From positions 519,388 through 583,387 of the forward strand of contig NZ_OAOF01000001.1 of the NCBI RefSeq assembly GCF_900205965.1: a stretch of DNA of 64,000 nt, given 5' to 3'. The translations under genes were made by a program, and so were the position numbers. Each line of letters starts with the position of its first letter. The first letter of the stretch is position 1. This DNA comes from Lacrimispora amygdalina (GTDB lineage Bacteria; Bacillota; Clostridia; Lachnospirales; Lachnospiraceae). The notes under the pieces are model-generated. The model made no database searches and was not told the origin of the DNA. It saw only the letters and a program-made list of their open reading frames with translations. This document shows, piece after piece, positions 28,317-36,887 of this stretch.

Positions 28317-28508
28317 TTATAAATTTCCCTTCTTTGCATCTGAAGAACAATTTTTTTCGGATTGTGATTTATGAAATAGAATGAGTTGAAGTTCATTATA
28401 AACCTTCTGTACAGCTTCCTCTCTTTCGTGATTGCTTTTGTAGACAGGATAAATATTTTCTACCCGCATACAGTACGATTTCACCTCAATCATATATACT
28501 TGTTTCAA
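28317..28508 (-). CDS. Small protein preceding the recombinase
   Basis: A frame of up to 63 residues; the core is MRVENIYPVYKSNHEREEAVQKVYNELQLIL. I do not recognise a named family. It ends seven bases before the recombinase start, suggesting translational coupling. The start is uncertain (28508, or the internal Met codons at 28493 or 28466). Confidence 0.5.
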   Translation of the reverse strand: MKQVYMIEVKSYCMRVENIYPVYKSNHEREEAVQKVYNELQLILFHKSQSEKNCSSDAKKGNL

Positions 28509-28528
28509 TATATGACAGGCAATAATAA

Positions 28529-29569
28529 TTAATCCTTAGAGACAGGCTTCTTTTTCTTTTTAATAACAATCAATATAACGAATAAGAGCAGTAAAAAGAC
28601 AGTCAGTGCAACAGTAATTGTAAGAAGGTATGTGAATATCTTTCGAATTCCTGTACCGGTCTGTGGTTCATAGACAGCCGTTACACTCTTTTTATAAACC
28701 ATATGGCCAGTTTTGTTCTCCACCCCCTCTTCCACATAGATCCCCCGATATATCTTTGCCTGTACGGCAGGAAATGTCACATTTCCTCCATAAATACCTC
28801 TAATATCCTTCACTCTTTTCCTGCCACTGGCACGAGCCCTGCGAATCGTATCCTCATGATATTTCTCAGGTTCACCAACCCATGAAATGCTTGTTATGTC
28901 ATAATAATCCTGAGGTAAATTTAAATAATTCAAAAAATCTACTGTATAGTCAATCAGGGAAGCTCCCTTGGGTATTTCCCTATTACCCAATAAATAGGAA
29001 TTCTCCTGATAGCCGGTAACCGTTATAGGAAAGGTAAAATCATACGCCCAGTAATCCCTTTCTTCTTCATAGGAAACTGCAGGCAATTTAACTGTCATCT
29101 CCAGCTTTAAGTCATTCTTTTTTACCTGAACCTCTGCTTCCTCCGGCAGACGGTCAATATATTCCACACCTTTATAAAATACAGAAGATTCCGTATATTC
29201 CGTTATTTCTTCTGTAGTAATGTCCAGTACCTCACTGGCAGTTAAATGATATTTTTTTCCGTTCTCTTCTAGTGTCTCACGAGGTTCACGCCCTTTTGGA
29301 CTACCTGTAAACGGTGCAGAATCAATCGTTATGCGGGCTGCCGGATTAATTATCTCCACATGGTCCGTATGCAGGGATTTTAACTGGTATTTTATTCCCT
29401 CTTTCTCAATATTCTTTTCAAACCGGCTGTTCCCGTCATCATCCTTAAGTGTTGTCTGAAATTCTTTCTTTATCTCAACGGTTCTTTCTGCCCCATAGGA
29501 CTGGTTAAAGTAACCTGCCAGGAATAGGGAGACGGTAAAAAAAATAGTATTAATCATAAGTCTTTTCAT
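28529..29569 (-). CDS. Secreted membrane-anchored surface protein of a mobile element
   Basis: A protein of about 346 residues: an N-terminal signal peptide (MKRLMINTIFFTVSLFLAGYF), an extracellular region of about 290 residues, then a C-terminal helix (FTYLLTITVALTVFLLLLFVILIV) and a lysine-rich tail. This topology with a neighbouring ssb recalls accessory surface genes of clostridial conjugative elements. Family not identified. It starts 16 bases after the ssb stop. Confidence 0.7.
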   Translation of the reverse strand: MKRLMINTIFFTVSLFLAGYFNQSYGAERTVEIKKEFQTTLKDDDGNSRFEKNIEKEGIKYQLKSLHTDHVEIINPAARITIDSAPFTGSPKGREPRETLEENGKKYHLTASEVLDITTEEITEYTESSVFYKGVEYIDRLPEEAEVQVKKNDLKLEMTVKLPAVSYEEERDYWAYDFTFPITVTGYQENSYLLGNREIPKGASLIDYTVDFLNYLNLPQDYYDITSISWVGEPEKYHEDTIRRARASGRKRVKDIRGIYGGNVTFPAVQAKIYRGIYVEEGVENKTGHMVYKKSVTAVYEPQTGTGIRKIFTYLLTITVALTVFLLLLFVILIVIKKKKKPVSKD

Positions 29570-29584
29570 TCTAACCAATACGAT

Positions 29585-30028
29585 TCAGCTAAATGGCAGA
29601 TCCGGATCATCAAGACCATTCGGAATATTCATAAAACCATCCCCTATTGCACCGGCAGGTTCCGGCCTTTGAAGGGGCTGTCCGCTTCCCGCAGCATCAT
29701 TCTTACTATCTGCAAACTCCTGTTCATCGACAATAACTTCAAACGTATACACTTTTATACCGTCTTTATTTATGTAACTTCCCGTTTGAACTCTTCCAGT
29801 AACCAATACTCTCATTCCCTGATGAAAATATTTTTCCGCAAATTCTCCTGTTTTATCAAACGATACACAGTTAATAAAATCCGCTGTTATCTCATTGCCG
29901 TCCTGACTTTTACGCCCTCTGCGGTCGACAGCAAGCGTGTATCTGGCAATTGCCATTGTACGTTCGCCTTGTGAATATCTCACTTCAGGATCTCTGGTTA
30001 ATCTTCCCATTAAAATTACTCGATTCAT
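29585..30028 (-). CDS. ssb: Single-stranded DNA-binding protein
   Basis: A 147-residue SSB. The OB-fold begins MNRVILMGRLTRDPEVRYSQ and the acidic tip is DDPDLPF, which recruits partner proteins. The ATG at 30028 follows GGAGG. It is distant from rpsF-rpsR, where the housekeeping ssb normally lies, so this is probably an element-borne copy linked to the recombinase and surface protein. Confidence 0.92.
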   Translation of the reverse strand: MNRVILMGRLTRDPEVRYSQGERTMAIARYTLAVDRRGRKSQDGNEITADFINCVSFDKTGEFAEKYFHQGMRVLVTGRVQTGSYINKDGIKVYTFEVIVDEQEFADSKNDAAGSGQPLQRPEPAGAIGDGFMNIPNGLDDPDLPFS

Positions 30029-30381
30029 ATTCTCCTCCATTCGTTCTTTAAACATCAATTATTCCGCTTAAATGTTTATCTGACTTCATTTCATTGACTG
30101 TCTTAACACCTCCTTTCCAGTATGCGGTAATATTCCTACATGCTTTTTCACACCAGGGATTAAAATTAAAAAACACAAAGAAACAGGAAAAGACCGCCAT
30201 TCGCCTTAACCCTTAAGAATAAGAGACTTATACCTTTATAATGGAAAAATGGAAAACACCGAAAAATGATACTGCAATAGATAAAAAGAAATACTAAAAT
30301 AAGTTAGTGAAAAATAATTTAAATAATTTGGATTATAAAACAGATAACACAATCAAAGAAATGAATTAGATTTAAGCAATA
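30029..30381. other. AT-rich intergenic region upstream of ssb
   Basis: No convincing gene. On the minus strand an AAAGGAGGTG site is followed only by very short frames (13 codons at most), perhaps a decayed leader. The rest is A-rich and may hold the ssb promoter. Confidence 0.5.
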
Positions 30382-31002
30382 TCATTCTATCAAATATATA
30401 ACATTAAGTAAAGCCCCTTTTATAAATCTTATAGGTGTACTCCAAATTAATTTTCCAGGCGTATCCAACGTATCCATATTCCACAGTACCACCGTCATGT
30501 TGGATGTGCACTCCAGCTTCTCATTCCACGACCCATAAGGCGGCCTGAGATACTGGGGCCTGACTCCCGTAATTGCCTCTATCTGACGATTGTTCTCTTC
30601 AATCTGCTCACAGGCATTGGATAACTCCTCCTTATTCATCTGAACGTGACTGTACCCATGATTCCCAATTAAATGCCCATCCTCCTGCATCTGCTTCACA
30701 ATGGCTTCTTTACCGACTACATTTTCTCCCAGAAGGAAAAAGGTAGCATGGACACCCCTTTTACGAAGACCGTCCAAAAGTAACGGCGTATAAACAGAAT
30801 GTGGTCCATCGTCAAACGTAAGTGCAATCTGCTTGTTCCCGGAAAACTGTTCACGAACTTCCTCCCTTGCCTCTCCTCCGGCATCCACCGGAAGAAACAG
30901 GATCTGCCGTGCCTCACTATAGTTATAATATAACGCTCCTGCAATAATGATATCCAGGACAATGACCACCAAAAAACAAGCCACTTTCCATTTTATTTTC
31001 AT
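30382..31002 (-). pseudogene. Truncated polysaccharide deacetylase
   Basis: A membrane-anchored NodB-type deacetylase. An N-terminal helix (VACFLVVIVLDIIIAGALYY) is followed by TFDDGPH, GNHGYSH and RPPYGSWN, so motifs 1-3 are intact. At motif 4 (LWNMDTLD) the similarity stops and the frame runs through unrelated residues to a stop. Motif 5 (LLHD) is absent. The junction shows a TACG-rich five-base insertion. The missing end resembles the remnant at 8658-8913. The start at 31002 is tentative. Confidence 0.75.
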
Positions 31003-31181
31003 AAACCCACAAGCCGGCTTTCTGCTTTTATTAATCAATCTATGGTCATAGAGGGGAAAATAATACCAGAATATTACTGTTTTTTTCTATCTTTTCCTTC
31101 TAAAACGCGCTATAATTAAGATATATTAGAAGTATATTTTTAAATATTGTGTACAATCCCTAAGGGAAGGAGCGGATTTAA

Positions 31182-31778
31182 ATGGAGCACAGGATCATTG
31201 CGATCGGGCGCCAGTTCGGCAGCGGAGGACACGAGATCGCATCCAGACTTTCTGAGGAATTGGGGGTTTCGATGTATGACCGGGATCTGGTAGAAATGGC
31301 CGCCGAAAAGCTGGGACTTTCGGAAATTACCGTTGAAGCAGTAGATGAATCAATTTTTAACACTTTTCTCTCTGCGTACCGCTACAACGGTTTTGCCCCA
31401 AGAAGAATTCCATTAAATGACAGCACGTTCGAGACACAAAGTAAAATCATTGAAAATCTTGCAAAGAAAGGGCCATGCATCTTTGTAGGGAGATGCGCCG
31501 ACTACGTACTGCGGGATAATCCGCTATGTTTGAATCTATTTGTCTATGCATCACTAAAAGACCGTACAGAGCGTATTATGAAACGTTATCATATCTCCAA
31601 AAAAGAAGCGGAAGCTTCCATTAAAAAAATGGACCGGCGGCGAAAGCAGTATTACGAAACCTATACGGATCGAACCTGGGGAAGCATTGAATCCCACAAA
31701 ATATTGTTTAACATCAGCCAGCTGGGAATTACGCAAACCATAGACACAATCAAACACCTTTATAACAACCCGAATTAA
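31182..31778 (+). CDS. Cytidylate kinase-like family protein
   Basis: A 198-residue P-loop protein of the cytidylate-kinase-like group common in clostridia. IIAIGRQFGSGGHEIASRLSEEL contains the P-loop, and VGRCADYVLRDNP and DRTERIMKRY are the core signatures. It lacks the full NMP-binding insertion of Cmk, so the substrate is uncertain. AAGGGAAGGAG precedes the ATG. Confidence 0.88.
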   Translation: MEHRIIAIGRQFGSGGHEIASRLSEELGVSMYDRDLVEMAAEKLGLSEITVEAVDESIFNTFLSAYRYNGFAPRRIPLNDSTFETQSKIIENLAKKGPCIFVGRCADYVLRDNPLCLNLFVYASLKDRTERIMKRYHISKKEAEASIKKMDRRRKQYYETYTDRTWGSIESHKILFNISQLGITQTIDTIKHLYNNPN

Positions 31779-31806
31779 ATCCAGTTAAAAACTGATTTAC
31801 ATATGC

Positions 31807-31849
31807 AAAAAGGGCTGCCATTCCACAAAAGTGGAGGCAGCCCTTAAAA
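31807..31849 (-). terminator. Terminator of the cold shock gene
   Basis: On the minus strand AAGGGCTGCC pairs with GGCAGCCCTT and ends in TTTTT. It lies between the convergent kinase-like and cold shock genes. Confidence 0.88.
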
Positions 31850-31875
31850 GGCTCATTTAACAAATGAAGTCCTGA

Positions 31876-32079
31876 TTATGCCATGCAAACATTAACTGCC
31901 TGCAGACCACGGTTTCCTTCTGTTGTTTCATAAGTTACTTTCTGACCTTCTTCAAGAGTCTTGTAACCATCAGCAACGATTCCAGAGAAGTGTACAAATA
32001 CTTCCTCGCCTGTTGCATCATTTACGATGAAACCATATCCCTTAGCACCATTAAACCATTTTACTGTACCGTTGTTCAT
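31876..32079 (-). CDS. Cold shock protein
   Basis: A 67-residue CSD protein. RNP1 is KGYGFI and RNP2 VFVHF. It acts as an RNA chaperone. AGGAGG precedes the start. The 5' leader (32080 to about 32220) contains a perfect 15-bp inverted repeat, consistent with structured csp leaders. Confidence 0.95.
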   Translation of the reverse strand: MNNGTVKWFNGAKGYGFIVNDATGEEVFVHFSGIVADGYKTLEEGQKVTYETTEGNRGLQAVNVCMA

Positions 32080-32136
32080 AACGCGTACCTCCTAATAAAT
32101 AAAAAATAATTTGCTATATCGCCTGAAACAAAAAAT

Positions 32137-32188
32137 CACATATTTTTGTAAACCATCATCCGAAAATAATGACTTACAAAAATATGTG
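32137..32188. promoter_or_regulatory. Perfect 15-bp inverted repeat in the csp leader
   Basis: CACATATTTTTGTAA (32137-32151) and its exact reverse complement (32174-32188) with a 22-base loop. It may be an mRNA stem or a protein-binding operator. Confidence 0.8.
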
Positions 32189-32273
32189 AAATCATAACTC
32201 CATTCGATATTACACGTACATTCTACCCCGAAAATGCAAAAATGTCAAGACTAAACTAATATTTACATAAATC

Positions 32274-32295
32274 AAAAACAGGGTCCTGTCCCTGT
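32274..32295 (-). terminator. Terminator after rplL
   Basis: Minus strand ACAGGG-acagga-CCCTGT followed by TTTTT. Confidence 0.85.
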
Positions 32296-32337
32296 TTAAA
32301 AAGGTATGGACCCTGTAAATATTGGCGGAATAATAAA

Positions 32338-32709
32338 TTACTTTAAAGTAACTTTTGCGCCTTCTGCTTCTAAAGAAGCCTTGATCTGATCTGCTTCTTC
32401 TTTGGAAGCGCCAGACTTTAATACCTTAGGAGCGCCGTCAACTACGTCTTTTGCTTCCTTTAAGCCTAAGCCAGTAGCTTCACGAACAACTTTGATAACT
32501 TTAACCTTGTTAGGACCAACCTCTGTTAATTCTACGTCGAATTCAGTCTTCTCCTCAGCCTCTGCTGCAGGACCTGCTGCTGCAACCACTACGCCTGCTG
32601 CTGCAGATACACCAAATTCTTCCTCACATGCCTTTACTAATTCATTTAATTCTAATACAGATAACTCTTTGATCGCTTCGATAAATTCAGCTGTTGTTAA
32701 CTTTGCCAT
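32338..32709 (-). CDS. rplL: 50S ribosomal protein L7/L12
   Basis: A 123-residue stalk protein: an N-terminal dimerisation helix pair, an Ala/Val-rich hinge ([19 protein letters not shown]) and the C-terminal factor-binding domain ([20 protein letters not shown]). It is the last gene of its operon. A terminator follows, and rpoB is not downstream as it is in most bacteria. Confidence 0.98.
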   Translation of the reverse strand: MAKLTTAEFIEAIKELSVLELNELVKACEEEFGVSAAAGVVVAAAGPAAEAEEKTEFDVELTEVGPNKVKVIKVVREATGLGLKEAKDVVDGAPKVLKSGASKEEADQIKASLEAEGAKVTLK

Positions 32710-32828
32710 GATAATATACCTCCGTAATTAATATGTTTTTTTTAATGGAAGTTCGGTTCGCCTTTGGCTCACCGAACGGCTGATTTACTAAATTCAGGCT
32801 GCACATTCGTTCGCCTTCATTAAGTAAA

Positions 32829-33323
32829 TCATGCCTCTGCGCCCTGTCCGTCTGCAATCTGCTTGAGAACACGTACAAAGTTTGTAATAGGAGACTGGAT
32901 GCTTCCCAGTAACTTTCCAAGAAGGATCTCTCTGGAAGGAATAACAGAAATCTTCTGCATACCTTGTGCATCATAGAATACGCCTTCTACAACACCGCCC
33001 TTGATTTCAAGAGCTGGAGCTGTCTTAGCGAATTCAGCCAGGATTCTTGCCGGAGCTGTCGCATCTGTCTTGGATACAGCAATTGCTGTAGGTCCTTCCA
33101 GAACTGGATCCAGACCTTCAAACGCTGTTCCCTTAGCAGCAAAACGGATCATGGTATTCTTATATACCTTGTAAGAAATTCCAGCCTCTCTTAATTTCTT
33201 ACGAAGTTCTGTATCCTGAGCAACGGTGATACCACGGTAGTCTACAACAACTGCGGTCTCAGCGCCGTCCAGTAATTCCTTAATCTCGTTTACTACTGGC
33301 TGTTTTAATTCAACTTTTGCCAT
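32829..33323 (-). CDS. rplJ: 50S ribosomal protein L10
   Basis: A 164-residue stalk base protein. VVDYRGITVAQDTELRKKLREAG is the conserved core; the C-terminal helix binds L7/L12 dimers. It is preceded by a long leader with an attenuator-like terminator, the site of autoregulation by the L10-L12 complex. Confidence 0.98.
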   Translation of the reverse strand: MAKVELKQPVVNEIKELLDGAETAVVVDYRGITVAQDTELRKKLREAGISYKVYKNTMIRFAAKGTAFEGLDPVLEGPTAIAVSKTDATAPARILAEFAKTAPALEIKGGVVEGVFYDAQGMQKISVIPSREILLGKLLGSIQSPITNFVRVLKQIADGQGAEA

Positions 33324-33334
33324 TATGGTTTACC

Positions 33335-33560
33335 TCCTGTTTAGTCTAAGCTCTGCAGCTGCCTGCAAAAGCCTGTTCGTATAAACTGCAAAGGAAGTCC
33401 GATTAGCCTGACGGCTAAAAGAAAAACCCCTCTGCCAAATAGACAGAGAGGTTTACAATTCATTTATTAAAAATGATTCTTGCATATTCCTCGGCAGGCG
33501 TTATCACCTTATGCCTTGCGGCACCTGCTGTCTTCGGCAGTTAATACTTGGTTAGTATAA
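33335..33560 (-). ncRNA. L10 leader RNA with internal terminator
   Basis: About 225 bases between rplA and rplJ. They contain paired segments (for example GCCGAAGACAGCAGGTGCCGCAAGGC near the 5' part) and the stem CCTCTCTGTC/GGCAGAGGGG followed by TTTTTC (33422-33451). This matches the known L10 leader architecture of Firmicutes, where L10(L12)4 binding controls read-through. Confidence 0.75.
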
Positions 33561-33595
33561 CATTATTTATAATGCATGTCAACCACAAAGCAAAA

Positions 33596-34291
33596 TTAGC
33601 CCATTAACTTTGCTACATTCAGCTTTACGCCAGGTCCCATAGTGGAAGCAAGTGTAACGCTCTTTAAATAAGCACCTTTAACTGTACTTGGTTTTGCTTT
33701 GACGATTGCATCAACAAGCGTCTGGAAGTTGTCCGCTAACTGTTCTTCTGTAAAAGAAGCTTTTCCAACTGGCACGTGGATAATATTTGTTTTATCAAGT
33801 CTGTACTCAACCTTACCAGCTTTGATATCATTGATTGCTTTTGTTACATCCATGGTAACGGTACCAGCTTTTGGGTTTGGCATTAAGCCCTTAGGTCCAA
33901 GGACACGTCCTAAACGACCAACTACACCCATCATGTCTGGAGTAGCAACAACTACATCAAAATCCAGCCAGCCTTCGTTCTGGATCTTCGGAATTAATTC
34001 CTCTGCTCCAACGAAATCTGCTCCTGCAGCCTGTGCTTCATCAGCCTTTGCACCCTTAGCGAAAACTAAGATGCGAACAGTCTTACCTGTACCGTGAGGA
34101 AGTACTACGGCACCACGGATCTGCTGGTCTGCGTGACGTCCGTCACAACCGGTTCTGATATGAGCTTCAATGGTTTCATCAAATTTAGCACTTGCATTCG
34201 TCTTAACTAAAGAGATTGCTACTGGTGCATCGTAGAGAACAGCACGATCTACTGTCTTAGCTGCCTCTGCGTATCTTTTTCCTCTTTTCAT
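33596..34291 (-). CDS. rplA: 50S ribosomal protein L1
   Basis: A 231-residue L1. [16 protein letters not shown] opens the protein; [28 protein letters not shown] is the family signature. The ATG at 34291 follows AGGAGG. It is co-transcribed with rplK. L1 is the likely translational repressor acting on the leader repeats before rplA and rplK. Confidence 0.98.
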   Translation of the reverse strand: MKRGKRYAEAAKTVDRAVLYDAPVAISLVKTNASAKFDETIEAHIRTGCDGRHADQQIRGAVVLPHGTGKTVRILVFAKGAKADEAQAAGADFVGAEELIPKIQNEGWLDFDVVVATPDMMGVVGRLGRVLGPKGLMPNPKAGTVTMDVTKAINDIKAGKVEYRLDKTNIIHVPVGKASFTEEQLADNFQTLVDAIVKAKPSTVKGAYLKSVTLASTMGPGVKLNVAKLMG

Positions 34292-34307
34292 TCTAAATAA
34301 CCTCCTA

Positions 34308-34336
34308 GTGGTATTGTCGGGGATTTTCCCTCCCAC
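34308..34336 (-). promoter_or_regulatory. Candidate L1-binding hairpin before rplA
   Basis: On the minus strand GTGGGAGGGAAAATCCCC...ACCAC folds as GTGG/CCAC around GGGA/TCCC. The same element precedes rplK (34812-34839). Position and duplication suggest L1 autogenous control; inferred. Confidence 0.55.
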
Positions 34337-34363
34337 GTTACAAAACGTCGATTGCTAAGAAAC

Positions 34364-34789
34364 TTAAGCCTCAACCGTGATACCCATACTTCTTGCGGTA
34401 CCAGCGATCATGCTCATAGCTGCTTCAACAGATGCTGCGTTTAAATCTGGCATCTTTAATTCAGCAATCTTCTGTAACTCAGCCTTGGAAATGGTAGCTA
34501 CTTTTGTCTTGTTCGGAACTGCAGATCCTGATTTAAGCTTGCAGGCTTTCTTCAGTAATACAGCAGCTGGCGGAGTTTTGGTTATGAAGCTGAAGCTTCT
34601 GTCCGCATAAACAGTAATAACAACCGGAATGATTAAATCTCCCTGGTCAGCAGTTCTTGCATTGAATTCTTTCGTAAACTGTACGATGTTAACACCATGC
34701 TGTCCAAGTGCCGGACCTACAGGAGGAGCTGGTGTAGCCTTTCCTGCTGGAATCTGCAATTTGATATATCCCGTTACTTTCTTTGCCAT
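34364..34789 (-). CDS. rplK: 50S ribosomal protein L11
   Basis: A 141-residue L11. [31 protein letters not shown] is the N-terminal signature; the C-terminal domain binds 23S rRNA at the GTPase centre. AGGAGG precedes the ATG. Confidence 0.98.
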   Translation of the reverse strand: MAKKVTGYIKLQIPAGKATPAPPVGPALGQHGVNIVQFTKEFNARTADQGDLIIPVVITVYADRSFSFITKTPPAAVLLKKACKLKSGSAVPNKTKVATISKAELQKIAELKMPDLNAASVEAAMSMIAGTARSMGITVEA

Positions 34790-34811
34790 AATTAGGCACC
34801 TCCTAATAAAT

Positions 34812-34839
34812 GTGGTATTGTCGGGGATTTCCCTCCCAC
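34812..34839 (-). promoter_or_regulatory. Candidate L1-binding hairpin before rplK
   Basis: Second copy of the GTGGGAGG...CCCC...ACCAC element, one base shorter in the inner arm than the copy before rplA. Confidence 0.55.
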
Positions 34840-34873
34840 GAGCCTATACAACCGTATAAGCCGCTTTTACTTG

Positions 34874-35389
34874 TTACATCTTCTTTATCTCGCTGAAATT
34901 GAGTTCTACCGGAGTCTCCCGGCCAAACATCTCAACGTTAATGGTGATGGTCTTTTTACCTTCGTTGATGGACTTGATAGCACCAACGGTATCCTTCCAT
35001 GCACCGGAAGTTACCACTACGGTATCTCCCACTTCAAAGCCAACAATTACTTCTTCATTCTTGAATCCAAGTTTTTGCATCTCTTCTTCTGTCAGAGGAA
35101 CCGGTTTTGATCCAGGACCTACAAAGCCTGTTACACCACGGGTATTACGTACAACATACCATGTATCATCATTCATGACCATGTGAATCAGTACGTATCC
35201 GGGGAACATCTTTTTATCGGCCTTTTTTTCCACGCCATTTTTCAGTTCGATGACGGATTCAAGAGGAACCGATACTTCCAGAATCTGATCCTGCAAGTTT
35301 CTGTTTTCGATTGTTTTTTCAATGTCAACTTTTACTTTGTTTTCATAACCTGAATAGGTATGGACTACATACCAATTTGCTTCTGACAT
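34874..35389 (-). CDS. nusG: Transcription termination/antitermination protein NusG
   Basis: A 171-residue NusG: an NGN domain (WYVVHTYSGYENKVKVDIEK...GYVLIHMVMNDDTWYVVRNTRGV) and a KOW domain (FEVGDTVVVTSGAWKDTVGAI). It binds RNA polymerase and cooperates with Rho. It lies between secE and rplK in the standard order. Confidence 0.98.
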   Translation of the reverse strand: MSEANWYVVHTYSGYENKVKVDIEKTIENRNLQDQILEVSVPLESVIELKNGVEKKADKKMFPGYVLIHMVMNDDTWYVVRNTRGVTGFVGPGSKPVPLTEEEMQKLGFKNEEVIVGFEVGDTVVVTSGAWKDTVGAIKSINEGKKTITINVEMFGRETPVELNFSEIKKM

Positions 35390-35412
35390 AAATTCACCTT
35401 AACCCTTACGAA

Positions 35413-35616
35413 TTATAAGATAAAACTGAGACCAAACTTGATGATAAGATCAAGAAGCGCAGTAATCAGTCCTAGAGCAACCGCAGATGACATAACAGCG
35501 ATTGTTTCTTTCGTTATGGTATCTTTGTCAGGCCAAACGATCTTGGAAAACTCGGCTTTCAAACCATCTACAAAACTTTTTTTCTGAGTTCCCTCGTTGT
35601 TCACTGTATCTCCCAT
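35413..35616 (-). CDS. secE: Preprotein translocase subunit SecE
   Basis: A 67-residue single-helix SecE: an amphipathic segment (FVDGLKAEFSKIVWPDKDTITKETIAV) followed by one membrane helix. AGGAGG precedes the ATG. Standard position between rpmG and nusG. Confidence 0.96.
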   Translation of the reverse strand: MGDTVNNEGTQKKSFVDGLKAEFSKIVWPDKDTITKETIAVMSSAVALGLITALLDLIIKFGLSFIL

Positions 35617-35635
35617 AATCTGCCTCCTAAACTAA

Positions 35636-35785
35636 TTACTTCGTTTCTTTGTGCATTGTATGGCTCTTACAGAATCGGCAATACTTCTTAGTTTCCATTC
35701 TGTCCGGATGAGTCTTCTTATCCTTGGTCATGTTGTAGTTACGCTGTTTACATTCAGTACATGCCAGTGTGATTTTTGTGCGCAC
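35636..35785 (-). CDS. rpmG: 50S ribosomal protein L33
   Basis: A 49-residue L33 starting with GTG after [20 protein letters not shown] and [17 protein letters not shown] provide the four zinc-binding Cys. It is the first gene of the rpmG-secE-nusG-rplKAJL row. Confidence 0.95.
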   Translation of the reverse strand: MRTKITLACTECKQRNYNMTKDKKTHPDRMETKKYCRFCKSHTMHKETK

Positions 35786-36016
35786 GACTTCCACCTCCAC
35801 TTAAATTATCGTTGTTGTGTTTTCAGTCCCTTTTTTCTGCTTCAAGAAATTTTGAGCATAAAAAAAAGACCTAAGCTCTTCCATTCGCCCAATTACTATA
35901 ACACACAGGACTGGATTCGTCAATCTTTTTTTAGAAATACCTGCTAAATTGTAGGATTCAGCCATTATAACACGGGAAACCGGAAAAAGCAAGCCCAAAG
36001 TTTCCCGTGTGTGTGT

Positions 36017-36862
36017 CTAATTCTCGATTACTGTCAGATACCGCCTTAATGCATCCTGCCATGATGGAAGTGGCTGAAAACCATTTTCCTTCAGCTTATC
36101 CTTACTCATACGGCTGTTCATAGGACGCTTTGCCTTTACCGGAAACTGGTCGGAGGTCACTGGTTCAACCGCCACCTTCATGCCGGCCTGCTTAAAGATT
36201 TCACAGGCAAAATCATACCAGCTGCAAAGTCCCTCATTGGTAGCATGATAACGGCCGTATTTTTCCGTTTCAATCATATCCACCAGAAGGCGGGCAAGGT
36301 CAAAGGTATAAGTGGGAGAACCAATCTGATCGGCAACAACATTCAATTTATCCCTGGTTTTCCCCAGATTCAGCATTGTCTTTATAAAGTTCTTGCCATT
36401 TACACCGAATACCCAGGCTATTCGCACGATGAAATACTTCGCAAGTTTTTCTTCTACTTCCAGTTCTCCTTCATACTTCGTCTGCCCATAAACATTTAAC
36501 GGCTCTCTGTGATCATCCGGCTCCCAGGGACGGGTTCCCTGACCGTTAAATACATAATCGGTGCTGATATACATCATTCGGATATCCAGTTCTTTGCACA
36601 CTCTGGCGATGTTCCCGGTTCCTCTGGCATTGACCTTCCTGCAGATGTCCTCATTATCCTCTGCAGCATCTACTGCTGTATAAGCGGCACAGTGAATCAC
36701 TGCATCCGGAGCAGCTTCCCGAATCACCCGGTTTACGCTTTCCCCATCTGTAATATCCATCTCTTCGATATCTACACCCACTGCCTCATGGTTCCGTTTT
36801 TTCAGCTCATTTACTACATCATATCCAAGCTGGCCCTTTACGCCAGTAACTAATACTTTCAT
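36017..36862 (-). CDS. rfbD: dTDP-4-dehydrorhamnose reductase
   Basis: A 281-residue short-chain reductase. The NAD(P)-binding motif is VTGVKGQLGYDVV, and the YxxxK pair appears in YGQTKYEGE. It makes dTDP-L-rhamnose in the last step of the pathway. It is the third gene of the rfbA-rfbB-rfbD row. Confidence 0.96.
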   Translation of the reverse strand: MKVLVTGVKGQLGYDVVNELKKRNHEAVGVDIEEMDITDGESVNRVIREAAPDAVIHCAAYTAVDAAEDNEDICRKVNARGTGNIARVCKELDIRMMYISTDYVFNGQGTRPWEPDDHREPLNVYGQTKYEGELEVEEKLAKYFIVRIAWVFGVNGKNFIKTMLNLGKTRDKLNVVADQIGSPTYTFDLARLLVDMIETEKYGRYHATNEGLCSWYDFACEIFKQAGMKVAVEPVTSDQFPVKAKRPMNSRMSKDKLKENGFQPLPSWQDALRRYLTVIEN

Positions 36863-36887
36863 CGCTGCCTCACTTTACGATTGGAAT

